Source: an uncultured Flavobacteriaceae bacterium (GTDB lineage Bacteria; Bacteroidota; Bacteroidia; Flavobacteriales; Flavobacteriaceae). Taken from it: a stretch of 64,000 nt of DNA. The DNA is taken from NCBI GenBank assembly GCA_947495135.1, contig CANLXN010000010.1:124001-188000 (forward strand), given 5' to 3'. The notes under the pieces are model-generated. The model was not told where the DNA came from and did no database searches. It worked only from the letters and a program-made list of their open reading frames with translations. The translations under genes were made by a program, and so were the position numbers. The stretch's first letter is position 1; every line of letters begins with the position of its first letter. Positions 18,299 to 26,586 of this stretch are shown piece by piece.

Positions 18299-18469
18299 TT
18301 AGATTAGCGTGTTTTGATCTGTAGAAGTTTTTAGCACTATGCCATCAGGGTCTGGATTAACAGGTTCTTCGTTAACGTCGTCATCGCCTCTACATGAAGT
18401 CGCGAGGAATAGGAGTAATACAAGGAATATATAGGTGGGAGCTTTTGTTGTTAGAATGAACATTTTCAT
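18299..18469 (-). CDS. Small lipoprotein, 56 aa
   Basis: A 56-aa frame, easily missed by length cut-offs. The N-terminus has a hydrophobic signal (YIFLVLLLF) and a lipobox LATSC with the lipidated cysteine at position 26. The mature part is about 30 residues, acidic and Asp/Pro rich (RGDDDVNEEPVNPDPDG), as in many Bacteroidota lipoproteins; the acidic residues after Cys could act as a surface export signal. Its stop lies 10 nt before the T9SS gene, and a Bacteroidota-type promoter lies just upstream. The codons are coherent, but function is unknown. An alternative start is the second ATG, two codons later. Confidence 0.72.
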   Translation of the reverse strand: MKMFILTTKAPTYIFLVLLLFLATSCRGDDDVNEEPVNPDPDGIVLKTSTDQNTLI

Positions 18470-18492
18470 TTATATATCTTTTAAAATCTATA

Positions 18493-18524
18493 TAAATCTA
18501 GCTGTCATTTTACATTTAAACCAA
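18493..18524 (-). promoter_or_regulatory. Candidate Bacteroidota promoter for the lipoprotein/T9SS/S74 run
   Basis: On the minus strand TTG is followed after 21 nt by TAGATTTA, close to the Bacteroidota -33 TTG / -7 TAnnTTTG pattern. It sits 24 nt upstream of the lipoprotein ATG and would start an operon running to 13405. Confidence 0.4.
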
Positions 18525-18584
18525 GACAAATCAGCAACTGGCACCTAATTTCCAGTAAGTGTGTAGATGAGCTTAGTAAGTGGT

Positions 18585-19328
18585 TTAAAGTTTCTGTAAG
18601 GCCTGGAGAAAGGCCTCTTTTTTTCTTCGAGAAACGTCTAAATGTCGACGGCCTGTAACCAAGACGTAACCGCCTTCACCTTTTACATATTTTGTGACAT
18701 GGGCGAGATTCACTAAGGTTGCATGGTGTATTCTACAAAAATCGGTTTCGGGTAAGATGTTTTCAAAATCCTTTAATGTTTTGGAAACGGTAATTTTTTT
18801 ATCATTTGCTAAATGAAGTATGGTGTAATTGCTGGACGCTTCGCAATAAACAATATCTGCTACCTTTTGAAGAATAATTTCATTATCCGAAGGAATGGCC
18901 AGTCGTTCTAGCTTTTGAGAATTTTGCCTTACATTACTTAACAACGATTTGAAATGTGAAGTCTTGCTCTGCTGTTTTTCTTTAACTCTTTGAACTGCAC
19001 TCACCAAATCATCTACTTCTATTGGTTTTAGTAAATAATCTAGCGCACTAAACTTTATAGCCTTAATCGCATATTTATCGAATGCCGTTACAAAAATTAC
19101 ATCAAAATTAATGGTGTCAATAGTTTCTAAAAGATCAAAGCCGCTTAAACGAGGCATTTGTACATCGAGAAATACAAGATTGGGCTGTAGCTCCGAAATT
19201 TTTTCCAAACCAATTTCGGGAGATTCACATAAGGCTATCAAGGAGACTTCCGGGCAGAATTTTTCAACCATAAGTTTTAGACCATCTCTGGCGTCTTGTT
19301 CATCATCTATAACTATGGCTCTAATCAT
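18585..19328 (-). CDS. LytTR-family response regulator
   Basis: 247-aa regulator. The receiver domain has D8-D9, phospho-acceptor D55 (LVFLDVQMP) and LLKP; the LytTR DNA-binding domain covers about residues 145-245 (NEIILQKVADIVYCEASSNY, FCRIHHATLVNLAHV). It starts 7 nt after the kinase gene at 19336 and is its partner. It lies directly upstream of the lipoprotein/T9SS/S74 run on the same strand and is a natural candidate to regulate it, although the sequence does not prove this. Confidence 0.92.
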   Translation of the reverse strand: MIRAIVIDDEQDARDGLKLMVEKFCPEVSLIALCESPEIGLEKISELQPNLVFLDVQMPRLSGFDLLETIDTINFDVIFVTAFDKYAIKAIKFSALDYLLKPIEVDDLVSAVQRVKEKQQSKTSHFKSLLSNVRQNSQKLERLAIPSDNEIILQKVADIVYCEASSNYTILHLANDKKITVSKTLKDFENILPETDFCRIHHATLVNLAHVTKYVKGEGGYVLVTGRRHLDVSRRKKEAFLQALQKL

Positions 19329-19335
19329 TTTGATC

Positions 19336-21336
19336 TTACGAAATAGGGATTAATATATCTACCTGAGTGCCAAGAGCATTGTTTTTTTCATCTTTTAAGT
19401 CGATTATTTTAACCACTTCCTTGATTTTCTCTTTTGTTAAAAGTGATAGTCGGTCTGTCGTAATTTTAATTCCCATTGATTTATTTTTTGACGTTGCTTT
19501 CTTATGAAGTTTTAATGCTGCTTCTCTACCCACACCGTTGTCTAAAATACTGCAATGCAAAAAATCGTTTTTCTCTTGGACTTTAATCGAAAGTTGTCCC
19601 GTTTCGTTTGTCGTATGCATTAGTCCATGCCAGATCGCATTTTCCACAAAAGGTTGCAAGATCATAGAAGGGATTAGTATACTTTCCCTGTCGATGGCTT
19701 CACTTACATCAAGAACATATTTTATTTTTCCTTTAAACCGAATGGACTCCAGAGCAATGTACGCATTTAGCATCTCTAATTCGTCTTGCAAACTTACTTT
19801 TGGATTCTCAGAATTCTCGAGCATGAGCCGAACAAGTTTTGAAAACTTTGTCAAATATTTACTCGCTGTGGCATTGTCGTTACGCAGAATCATGGTATTT
19901 ATTGAATTCATACAATTGAATAAAAAGTGCGGATTCATTTGTGCTCTTAAGGCTTTCATTTCTAAGGTGCCTAGCTCTTTCTTTAAATTTGAAATTTTAA
20001 TTTCCTCGTTTTTTGCTGCAATAATTTTTTGATTTTTTAGTCTTTGTCGAAGGGTGTAGACTACCAGCCCTGCAAGAAGTAATGTTAGGAAGAAACCTAT
20101 TAGCATTGTTATTTTAATCGCACTTTGCTGTTGAGCTTCCTTTTCTTTTAATTCATTGTCTTTTGTGAGTAGTGCGATCTCTTGGTCTTTTTGAGCCGTT
20201 TGATACTTGGTTTGTAATTCTGCAATTTGCTTGTTAGAGGCTTCATTAAAAATACTATCCCGCAATTGATTGGACAACTCTGTATTTTCAAGAGCCATTT
20301 TGTAATCACCTTTCTTCTTTCCTAAATCCGACTTCAGTTCGTGCAAATCTGATAAAATGTTTAGGGCACCAATATTAGACGCCAATTCTATTCCTTCGTT
20401 TAAGCTTTTTTCAGCTTCATCAAATCGGTTCAAGTTTATATAAGATTCGCCAACACCTGCTAAGCCATAAGCCATGGTTCTCTTGTTTTTAAATGTTCGT
20501 CTTATTTTGTTGGCTTTGAGATGGTGTTTTAGAGCATTTTCATAGTCGTTTAAACCATTATAGGAACCGCCTATATTGCCAAGTATAATGGCCTTTTGAA
20601 AACTTAGATCACCATCTAGGCGTTCAATTAATTTCAGAGCGCTGTTATAGTAGGCAATAGCTTCCTTATAATCGCCTTGGGTTCCATGTACATTCCCAAC
20701 ATTCATAAGACTCATGGCTTGCATTTTAGTGTCTTTTAGGGCAATAAAAATGTCTTTTGCCTTATTGTAGTAGGTCAAGGCTTCATCGTACTTTTTTAAA
20801 CTTCTATTAATATTTGCAATGGTATTGTAGGCAAGGGCTAGTCCGTCGTTGTCACCAATTTTTTCAGAAATAGTGGCCGATCTGTATAGATTCTTCAAAC
20901 TTTCGTCAAAATTACTTTCCGCTTTATAAGCCTTCCCAAGTTGAAAGAGGCCTTGAGTAATCCTTAGGGAGTCACCTTGTTTTTCGTGATATTCAAGATA
21001 ACTGTTAAGGTGGTCTATTGCCTCCTCAAATTTTCCTTGAAAGAATTTAACCTTGGCATACGAATAATGAGAACTAGCAATTCCGAAGTCATAATTTAGG
21101 TCGGTTGAAAGTAGATAAATACTATCTGCATATTTTTTTGACCTTTCTAATTCGCTTTTATTCTTGATATAACTGTTGAAGACATTAATATAAGTACTTG
21201 CCTTATCAATATTAGGTGGCAACGTTTTTAATTGAAACAAGAGACTATCTAATTCTTGCTGTCTTTGAGCGGCGAGTTCATGAACAGAAAAACAAAACGA
21301 TGTGAGAAGAAGGAAGGTGAAAAAATTAGTTTTCAT
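19336..21336 (-). CDS. TPR-containing LytS-type histidine kinase
   Basis: 666-aa kinase. A signal peptide (ends ELAAQ) is followed by about seven TPR units in the periplasm (residues ~60-370; e.g. ALTYYNKAKDIFIALKD, AIAYYNSALKLIERL). Then come a coiled coil, one transmembrane helix near residues 405-428 (ITMLIGFFLTLLLAGLVVY), a second coiled coil and the His_kinase domain with QMNPHFLFNCMNSIN and PSMILQPFVENAIWHG. This architecture is frequent in Flavobacteriia. The ligand of the TPR part is unknown. It forms an operon with the LytTR regulator downstream. Confidence 0.92.
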   Translation of the reverse strand: MKTNFFTFLLLTSFCFSVHELAAQRQQELDSLLFQLKTLPPNIDKASTYINVFNSYIKNKSELERSKKYADSIYLLSTDLNYDFGIASSHYSYAKVKFFQGKFEEAIDHLNSYLEYHEKQGDSLRITQGLFQLGKAYKAESNFDESLKNLYRSATISEKIGDNDGLALAYNTIANINRSLKKYDEALTYYNKAKDIFIALKDTKMQAMSLMNVGNVHGTQGDYKEAIAYYNSALKLIERLDGDLSFQKAIILGNIGGSYNGLNDYENALKHHLKANKIRRTFKNKRTMAYGLAGVGESYINLNRFDEAEKSLNEGIELASNIGALNILSDLHELKSDLGKKKGDYKMALENTELSNQLRDSIFNEASNKQIAELQTKYQTAQKDQEIALLTKDNELKEKEAQQQSAIKITMLIGFFLTLLLAGLVVYTLRQRLKNQKIIAAKNEEIKISNLKKELGTLEMKALRAQMNPHFLFNCMNSINTMILRNDNATASKYLTKFSKLVRLMLENSENPKVSLQDELEMLNAYIALESIRFKGKIKYVLDVSEAIDRESILIPSMILQPFVENAIWHGLMHTTNETGQLSIKVQEKNDFLHCSILDNGVGREAALKLHKKATSKNKSMGIKITTDRLSLLTKEKIKEVVKIIDLKDEKNNALGTQVDILIPIS

Positions 21337-21562
21337 ACATGCATTTTATACAGGAAAGCCTTTTGAAAGTTAACTAAATTTATATAAAAGCATCTGGTTT
21401 TTAAGCTTTTGATAAGTAAATATAGGTGGCTACGCATTTCTTTCTTAGTGAAATGTAGTAGGTGGAGGTTCCTAGAATGCAAGTGGTATGTTAGTTCGAT
21501 TAAGTGGTTTTTGGGCTTGGGTATTAAGAAGTTTATGGTATAATATTACGTCAATGAAACTT

Positions 21563-21648
21563 AAAAAATCCCAATCGAGTGAACCCGTGGGATTTTTTAA
21601 GTTTAATCCGCGTGCGTAAGCACGCTTGAAGGTGGAGCCGGAGGGATT
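21563..21648. repeat. Copy 1 of the tmRNA 3'-tail/terminator repeat (86 bp)
   Basis: Identical over 86 bp to 21888-21973, which spans the last 18 nt of the tmRNA gene, a 6-bp-stem hairpin (GCGTGCTTACGCACGC on the minus strand) and the tmRNA terminator. The offset is exactly 325 bp. The match stops after ggagggatt. No complete RNA gene is attached to this copy. Confidence 0.85.
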
Positions 21649-21717
21649 ACATATCTCACCTAACCGTTGTTGCAATTACAACTGCCTGTCTTTGCAAGCC
21701 AGGTGTCTTAAAATGAC

Positions 21718-21801
21718 AAAACCCATTCAAGCGAGCTTGATGGGTTTTTTACAATTTAATCCACAACGCAGTTGTGAATGTCGTGGAGCCGGAGGGATTA
21801 C
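21718..21801. repeat. Diverged third copy of the tmRNA-tail/terminator unit
   Basis: It has the same layout as the two 86-bp copies: a terminator-like hairpin (ACCCATTCAAGC / GCTTGATGGGT), a spacer containing tttaatcc, a short inverted repeat (CAACgcaGTTG), then GTGGAGCCGGAGGGATTACA. Only the tmRNA-like 3' segment is well conserved; the stems differ in sequence but keep pairing. It lies between copies 1 and 2. Confidence 0.6.
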
Positions 21802-21886
21802 AAAAAAAGTGATCCCTAATTGCTCCCATTTTGCAAATGTACTTACGCACTTATGGCTGCCTTGCAGGCATCCTGCGTCTTAAACC

Positions 21887-21923
21887 AAAAAAATCCCAAT
21901 CGAGTGAACCCGTGGGATTTTTT
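21887..21923 (-). terminator. tmRNA terminator
   Basis: Perfect 11-bp stem AAAAAATCCCA / TGGGATTTTTT with a 14-nt loop, just after the tmRNA 3' end in the minus direction. The A/T runs on both sides make it usable in both directions. Confidence 0.75.
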
Positions 21924-21973
21924 AAGTTTAATCCGCGTGCGTAAGCACGCTTGAAGGTGGAGCCGGAGGGATT
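21888..21973. repeat. Copy 2 of the 86-bp repeat, overlapping the tmRNA 3' end
   Basis: Partner of copy 1 at 21563-21648. Here the unit continues into the full tmRNA gene, so this is the likely parent copy. Confidence 0.85.
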
Positions 21974-22354
21974 CGAACCCTCGTCCAAACAAGCAATGAC
22001 AATGCTTTCTACATGTTTAGTTTTCATTTAAATTTTCGAGAAGTTGCCGGTCGAAAACTACCAACGCGTTCCTTATCCTAAATTAGATGTCTCAGATATA
22101 TCTAGGCACTATATCCAATAGGTCTACTTTTACGAAGTCACTATATCAAATGCCGCAAACCAAGGCCTTTGAGTGACTTCCTGCTTTCCCACCTTGTGGG
22201 ACGAGGCGTAATCCTACTGTAATTCAGATTATGCAGCTAGGGCGTAGTTATTCTCGCCGTTTAAAAAGTTTGAAAAATGAGATTTACGAGCTGTTTCCCA
22301 GCGCTCGACATGCTTACAATACCATTAGACCCGCTGTCAAAACCAGTCGGCCCC
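21956..22354 (-). ncRNA. ssrA: tmRNA (ssrA)
   Basis: About 399-nt transfer-messenger RNA, which rescues stalled ribosomes and tags proteins for degradation. The 5' end GGGGCCG (from 22354) pairs with CGGCTCC near the 3' end to form a 7-bp acceptor stem. A T-arm GAGGGTTCGAATCCCTC and the early GACTGGTTTTGACAGCGGG segment are present. The tag reading frame ends NGENNYALAA then TAA (about 22227-22256), the expected Bacteroidota tag ending. The DNA after the discriminator A reads CCT rather than CCA, so the final A must be added after processing. The resume codon is not certain. SmpB would be the partner; its gene is not in the window. Confidence 0.95.
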
Positions 22355-22449
22355 AATTGAATTACGAAGTACGATGTACCATATACCAAGTATAAAGCTC
22401 GTCTTCTCAATTCAAGGTTTTTTCAAAGAACTAATATTTTACATTAGTC

Positions 22450-22577
22450 GGGCGTGCTTTGATACACCTTCGCTGATGCTTCGGTGCACAATGCCGGGCT
22501 TTCCGCTGTATCTCTCCGTATCCGCCTCAAGCGGAGAAGGAGAGGATGCCGCTGCAATCCCTCACGCGGGTTGCGAA
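22450..22577. repeat. Flavobacterial dispersed palindromic element (copy A)
   Basis: A GC-richer stretch with nested stems (CTCTCC / GGAGAG around CCGC / GCGG) bounded by CGGGCTTTCCGCTGTATCT and GGATGCCGCTGCAATCCCTC then ACGCGG. I recognise this layout from intergenic regions of many Flavobacteriia genomes. A related copy in the opposite orientation is at 38608-38690. The apparent 96-aa frame over it is not coding-like. Confidence 0.55.
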
Positions 22578-22679
22578 TTTATGAATAATAATCAGCAAAA
22601 GATATACCAAATCAGTTTTATAGAAAAATTAAGACAAAATGACCATTTCAATTTTTATTTTTAAGTAAAATACAGATTT

Positions 22680-22892
22680 ATGATACGAAAAGGAACAGAG
22701 GTTCAATGGAAATGGGGGAGTGGAATTGCCAAAGGAAAGGTAGAAGAAACCTACACATCGTCGGTTACCAAAACAATTAAGGGTACAGAAGTAACTAGAA
22801 ATGGTGACCAAGACAACAAAGCACTCTATATCCAACAAGATGATGGAGACTATGTCTTGAAAAGTGAAAGTGAAGTGCAGCGAACCGATTAA
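22680..22892 (+). CDS. HVA/TUDOR-domain small protein (DUF2945-like)
   Basis: 70-aa protein made of a single small beta-barrel domain. The start IRKGTEVQWKWGSGIAKGKV and the end ALYIQQDDGDYVLKSESEV match the hypervirulence-associated TUDOR (HVA1, formerly DUF2945) family. Such proteins are small, cytoplasmic and of unclear role, often near stress or envelope genes. It stands alone, 58 nt before the dehydrogenase gene on the same strand. Confidence 0.8.
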   Translation: MIRKGTEVQWKWGSGIAKGKVEETYTSSVTKTIKGTEVTRNGDQDNKALYIQQDDGDYVLKSESEVQRTD

Positions 22893-22950
22893 AATGATTA
22901 CTTGCGGGAGCATTTTTTTAGGTTTATTTTAGCTGAAAATTTACTACTCC

Positions 22951-24159
22951 ATGAAATTCGCCATCATCAAAGAACGCAAGAATCCGCCAGATCGTCGGGT
23001 TGTTTTCTCACCTGAAAAATTGAAAGAAGCTGCTGCACAGTTTCCAGAAGCTCAGTTCGTCGTGGAGTCCAGTGATATTCGCATTTTTTCTGACGAGGCG
23101 TATCGAGCTGCCGGATTTGAGGTGTCCAACGATGTTTCAGAAGCAGATGTGATGTTGGGCGTGAAAGAAGTTCCAATTGAGGCGCTTATTCCAAATAAGA
23201 AGTATTTCTATTTCAGTCATACCATCAAAAAACAACCGTACAATCGAAAGCTATTAGTGGCCATGTTAGAACGTAATATTGAAATGTTCGATCATGAAAC
23301 TATTGTAAAGAAAAGCAACGCCAGACTCATCGGTTTTGGAAGATATGCTGGCTTGGTTGGAGCTTATAACGGTTTTAGAGCAATGGGAATTAGAGATGGG
23401 CTGTTTAATTTACCGAAAGTAGAAAATTTAGCCGATTTAGCCGCGGTAAAAGCAGCGCTCGATAAAATCACCATTCCCAATGTGAAAATTCTTTTAACAG
23501 GAACCGGGAAAGTTGCGCATGGAGCAAGAGAAATTCTGGACCACCTTAAGATAAAAGAGGTTTCAGATAGTGCTTACCTAACTTCAGATTTTACCGAACC
23601 GGTCTACTGCATGGCAGATGTGATGGAATACAACAAAAGAACCGATGGTAAAGTAGGGGACAAATATGAGTTTTATAAAGATCCTTCCGGATACGAAAGT
23701 AACTTTATGCCTTACGCCAAGATGACCGACTATTTTATAGCAGGTCATTTCTATGGAGACGGAGCACCTTATTTGTTTACTAGAGAAGATGCGCGTCATC
23801 CAGAATTCAGAATTAATTTAGTTGCAGATGTTTCCTGTGATATCGATGGACCAGTGGCAAGTACCATTAGACCGTCCACAATTGCCAATCCGTTTTATGG
23901 GTACGACCCCATTACTGAAAAGGAAGTGGAAATGGGAACTCCTGGTTCTATTGCCATGATGGCCGTGGATAATCTGCCTTGTGAGTTGCCAAAAGACGCT
24001 AGCGAGGGCTTTGGAGAAATGTTTTTAGAACATGTGATTCCTTCCTTTTTCAATGGAGATCAAAATGGAATCTTAAAAAGAGCCCAAATGACTACCTCCG
24101 AAGGAAAACTGGCGGAGCGATACCAATACTTGCAAGATTATGTAGACGGAAACGATTAG
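22951..24159 (+). CDS. NAD(P)-dependent oxidoreductase, saccharopine/alanine dehydrogenase-like
   Basis: 402-aa enzyme. The N-terminal domain resembles the AlaDH/PNT N-terminal fold (MKFAIIKERKNPPDRRVVFSPEKL, a common start for lysine-forming saccharopine dehydrogenases). A nucleotide-binding segment VKILLTGTGKVAHGAREILDHL lies near residues 177-198 and a conserved ADVSCDIDGPVASTIRPST near 293-311. The substrate is probably an amino acid or a 2-oxo acid adduct; saccharopine itself is only one possibility. Its stop overlaps the stop of the minus-strand gene 24156-26120 by 4 nt. Confidence 0.82.
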   Translation: MKFAIIKERKNPPDRRVVFSPEKLKEAAAQFPEAQFVVESSDIRIFSDEAYRAAGFEVSNDVSEADVMLGVKEVPIEALIPNKKYFYFSHTIKKQPYNRKLLVAMLERNIEMFDHETIVKKSNARLIGFGRYAGLVGAYNGFRAMGIRDGLFNLPKVENLADLAAVKAALDKITIPNVKILLTGTGKVAHGAREILDHLKIKEVSDSAYLTSDFTEPVYCMADVMEYNKRTDGKVGDKYEFYKDPSGYESNFMPYAKMTDYFIAGHFYGDGAPYLFTREDARHPEFRINLVADVSCDIDGPVASTIRPSTIANPFYGYDPITEKEVEMGTPGSIAMMAVDNLPCELPKDASEGFGEMFLEHVIPSFFNGDQNGILKRAQMTTSEGKLAERYQYLQDYVDGND

Positions 24160-26120
24160 CGTTTCTTAAAACCAATAGGTTCCTTGGTTTGTATGTCTAC
24201 AACCTTCTCAAAAAAATCTTTTAAAGCTGGATAATTTTCTGGCGGATATATATGATTGTTGATTTTCAAATTAAATCGGAGGTTCAACTTGGAGCCGTCG
24301 AGGGTATAATTTACGACACACTCTGCCGAGTTATCTGGAAACTTGATTAGTTTGTTTTCTGGGATGTTGATCACTTCGTATTCTTCGGAAATTTGAAGCG
24401 CCATTAAGTAAGTGTAGTTTATTGGGAATCCTAAATTTACTGGGTAATCGCGCGTCTCCAATTGAAACGGGTTTTCAGAAAAACCATCCGACAGGAAAAA
24501 GGGCTCGAAGTAAATTTCCCCGTTAATAGATTCAGGTTCTAACTGTACCGTATATTTTTCTTTTACACTCTTATCAGACTTAAATCGATTGGTGACAAGG
24601 TAGTTAGTAAGGTTGGAGAACGGAGCTCTTTGCAATTTTTCATTGAGATAGTTTTCTTTAGAGGTTTCGCTCATCTCATCACGCTTTCGAAGCGCAAATT
24701 GTCCTGCATTGTTTTCTTCTACAGTACCACCAATAATACCATTGTTATCTAATTCAAGTTGGAGATGGGAGTAAATGATATTTCTGTTAAAAGGTTCTAT
24801 TGGTTGCCAATAACTACCATTTTCAAAATCCATAATTCGTGCCACCAAATTTAGTGCCCGAAGTGGTACTACTGAAAAGGAAGCATATTTGTCTGTTGCG
24901 TCCAAGAAATACGATCGATCACCTATGCGCAAGAACGCCATCACATAATTGAATTCTGTTTGCACTGGATAAATTTGATTGGGTATTTTTCTATTACGCG
25001 TAGAACTTAGCGAAAGCTCTACATCCAAGTTAGCTGCCCGCAAAGCATTGATGAGTGCTAGGTTAATTTCGGCACTATTTCCTACCTTCGACTCAAATGC
25101 ATCTTTTACTCGAATATTACTGTAGATTCGATATTTTCCATCCCAAGTGAAGTGCTTCTGGATAAAGTAGAATACAGCTTTGGCTCTCGCCAGTGGGTCG
25201 GTAATATTTAATATTTCGGCGGGAATTCGATCTTCAAAATAAGACGTATAATTGAGCTGTCTCCCCATATCCTTGTCGTATCGATACTCATCATCTACAT
25301 CTTTCCAAGTTTTGGTATAGCTTGTTTTCTCTCCATAGATTCCCTGTCGTTGTTTTAAATCGTATTTTATTTTGATGAGGTAATTATCTGAAGACAACAT
25401 ATAATCTTCCTCGTAAAAGGCAGGAATGTTCTTCATTATATACTCGTTAATGAGGCAATCTCCAGCTTTGTCAAGTCCGCTTAGAGAAAAACAATTTCGT
25501 TTTATTTTGGATTCGTTATAGTCGAACTTCTGTTTGCCTGTGAGCGCTCCTCTATAGCTGTAATTTCCAGGAATTTCTGTCACAAACTCACTATACAAAG
25601 TAGGGATCTTGTCCTGAAGTCCCCATTCGAATGTGCTAAAAAAAGGAGATTGAACCGTGTACTTATATTCTAAAACACTCCCTTTTTTTACCGCTGGGAA
25701 TGTAAAACTTTTGGAAGACCACACGTCGGTTTCGTCCTTGTCATAAATTTGCTGGTCACTTACGTAGGTTTGATGATTTCCGTTATGGGTGATGGCGGTG
25801 AGATCGACAATCTTTTCTTTGGCTTTCTTATCGTTGTAATAAGGAATTTGTATGGTCGAACCTTGAAAATTATTGGGATCTAAGACTTTAATTTTGATAT
25901 GGGTTTCTTTAATTAGTATAATATAGTCATCAACTACATCGACCGAAACGTTTCCTTTTTCATATAAAATCACTGCTTTTGCTCTTTCGTCTTCCGGGTA
26001 AGAAGAGAATTCGATGTCTTTTGCAGAAAGTTGTCCAAATGTTGCGGGTATGCGTTCTTGCGCTAAAACAGAAAGACTAAAAATAAAAAGTGTAAAAGTA
26101 GAGTAGAAGTTTAAAGGCAT
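24156..26120 (-). CDS. DUF3857 / transglutaminase-like secreted protein
   Basis: 654-aa exported protein; the ATG at 26120 gives a proper signal peptide (MPLNFYSTFTLFIFSLSVLAQ), whereas the upstream ATG adds 13 unlikely residues. Residues about 50-210 form a DUF3857 domain (ILIKETHIKIKVLDPNNFQG, SVLEYKYTVQSPFFSTFEWG). A transglutaminase-like core follows at about 300-400 (ARAKAVFYFIQKHFTWDG ... KVGNSAEINLALINALRAAN ... FLDATD). The catalytic Cys expected near VGNSAEIN is Ser here (G-N-S-A), so enzyme activity is doubtful, as in many family members. Role unknown. Confidence 0.85.
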   Translation of the reverse strand: MPLNFYSTFTLFIFSLSVLAQERIPATFGQLSAKDIEFSSYPEDERAKAVILYEKGNVSVDVVDDYIILIKETHIKIKVLDPNNFQGSTIQIPYYNDKKAKEKIVDLTAITHNGNHQTYVSDQQIYDKDETDVWSSKSFTFPAVKKGSVLEYKYTVQSPFFSTFEWGLQDKIPTLYSEFVTEIPGNYSYRGALTGKQKFDYNESKIKRNCFSLSGLDKAGDCLINEYIMKNIPAFYEEDYMLSSDNYLIKIKYDLKQRQGIYGEKTSYTKTWKDVDDEYRYDKDMGRQLNYTSYFEDRIPAEILNITDPLARAKAVFYFIQKHFTWDGKYRIYSNIRVKDAFESKVGNSAEINLALINALRAANLDVELSLSSTRNRKIPNQIYPVQTEFNYVMAFLRIGDRSYFLDATDKYASFSVVPLRALNLVARIMDFENGSYWQPIEPFNRNIIYSHLQLELDNNGIIGGTVEENNAGQFALRKRDEMSETSKENYLNEKLQRAPFSNLTNYLVTNRFKSDKSVKEKYTVQLEPESINGEIYFEPFFLSDGFSENPFQLETRDYPVNLGFPINYTYLMALQISEEYEVINIPENKLIKFPDNSAECVVNYTLDGSKLNLRFNLKINNHIYPPENYPALKDFFEKVVDIQTKEPIGFKKR

Positions 26121-26279
26121 ATGATGGAAAAAGTATGGAAAATAATATTTTATATCCACTCTTACTGTGAATAGTTATGAATCAAACATACTAAAATTCT
26201 GTGCCATTTCAATTAAATCCCTACCAACTAACAAGAAATTTACGAACCATGTCTGTCTTCGTAAAAAGAATAAATTTAG

Positions 26280-26310
26280 TTGTTATTGAATAGGAAAATT
26301 CCTACATTTG
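26280..26310 (+). promoter_or_regulatory. Candidate Bacteroidota promoter (TTG-N20-TACATTTG)
   Basis: TTG at 26280-26282 and TACATTTG at 26303-26310, an exact TAnnTTTG match with 20-nt spacing. No long frame follows directly. It may drive the short structured transcript described at 26314-26444, or the gene at 26587 with a long leader. The 466-nt gap 26121-26586 holds nothing else I can name. Confidence 0.45.
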
Positions 26311-26313
26311 ATG

Positions 26314-26444
26314 AATAGAAAGCTTAAAAAGAGCAGTTGTTTATGAAGGCCTTTGGAAGTACGTTTTCGCCTCATTTGTTTCTATCAAAATCATTTTTCG
26401 GTTTACTTGGAAACAATAATTGAGGGTCAATTAGGCTTTCTATT
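26314..26444 (+). ncRNA. Candidate small structured RNA
   Basis: Starting where transcription from the 26280-26310 promoter should begin, AATAGAAAGC (26314-26323) pairs perfectly with GCTTTCTATT (26435-26444). Inside, AATTGA-GGG-TCAATT forms a small hairpin at 26418-26432. A closing 5'/3' stem suggests a folded RNA of about 130 nt, but no U-rich terminator directly follows. This is a hypothesis only. Confidence 0.25.
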
Positions 26445-26586
26445 TAGTATTCAGGTAATTACGAAGAAATAATTTATTGAATATTCATAAAAAATAAATT
26501 TATTGAGTTTTATTATTAGATTTTTCCTACATTTACACACGAAAATACGGTTAAACCGTACAATTTCGACTATTAAAGCCTCAAAT

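Noticed and set aside
21626-21883. 85-aa open frame inside the tmRNA-tail repeats
   Set aside because: It follows the repeat structure and terminator hairpins, so it is not a gene.
22374-22664. 96-aa open frame over the dispersed repeat upstream of the TUDOR gene
   Set aside because: The frame crosses a palindromic repeat and shows no protein-like composition or ribosome site; it is an accidental open frame.
26339-26420. 26-codon frame in the gap before the 26587 gene
   Set aside because: No protein-like pattern; the fold of the RNA explains the region better.
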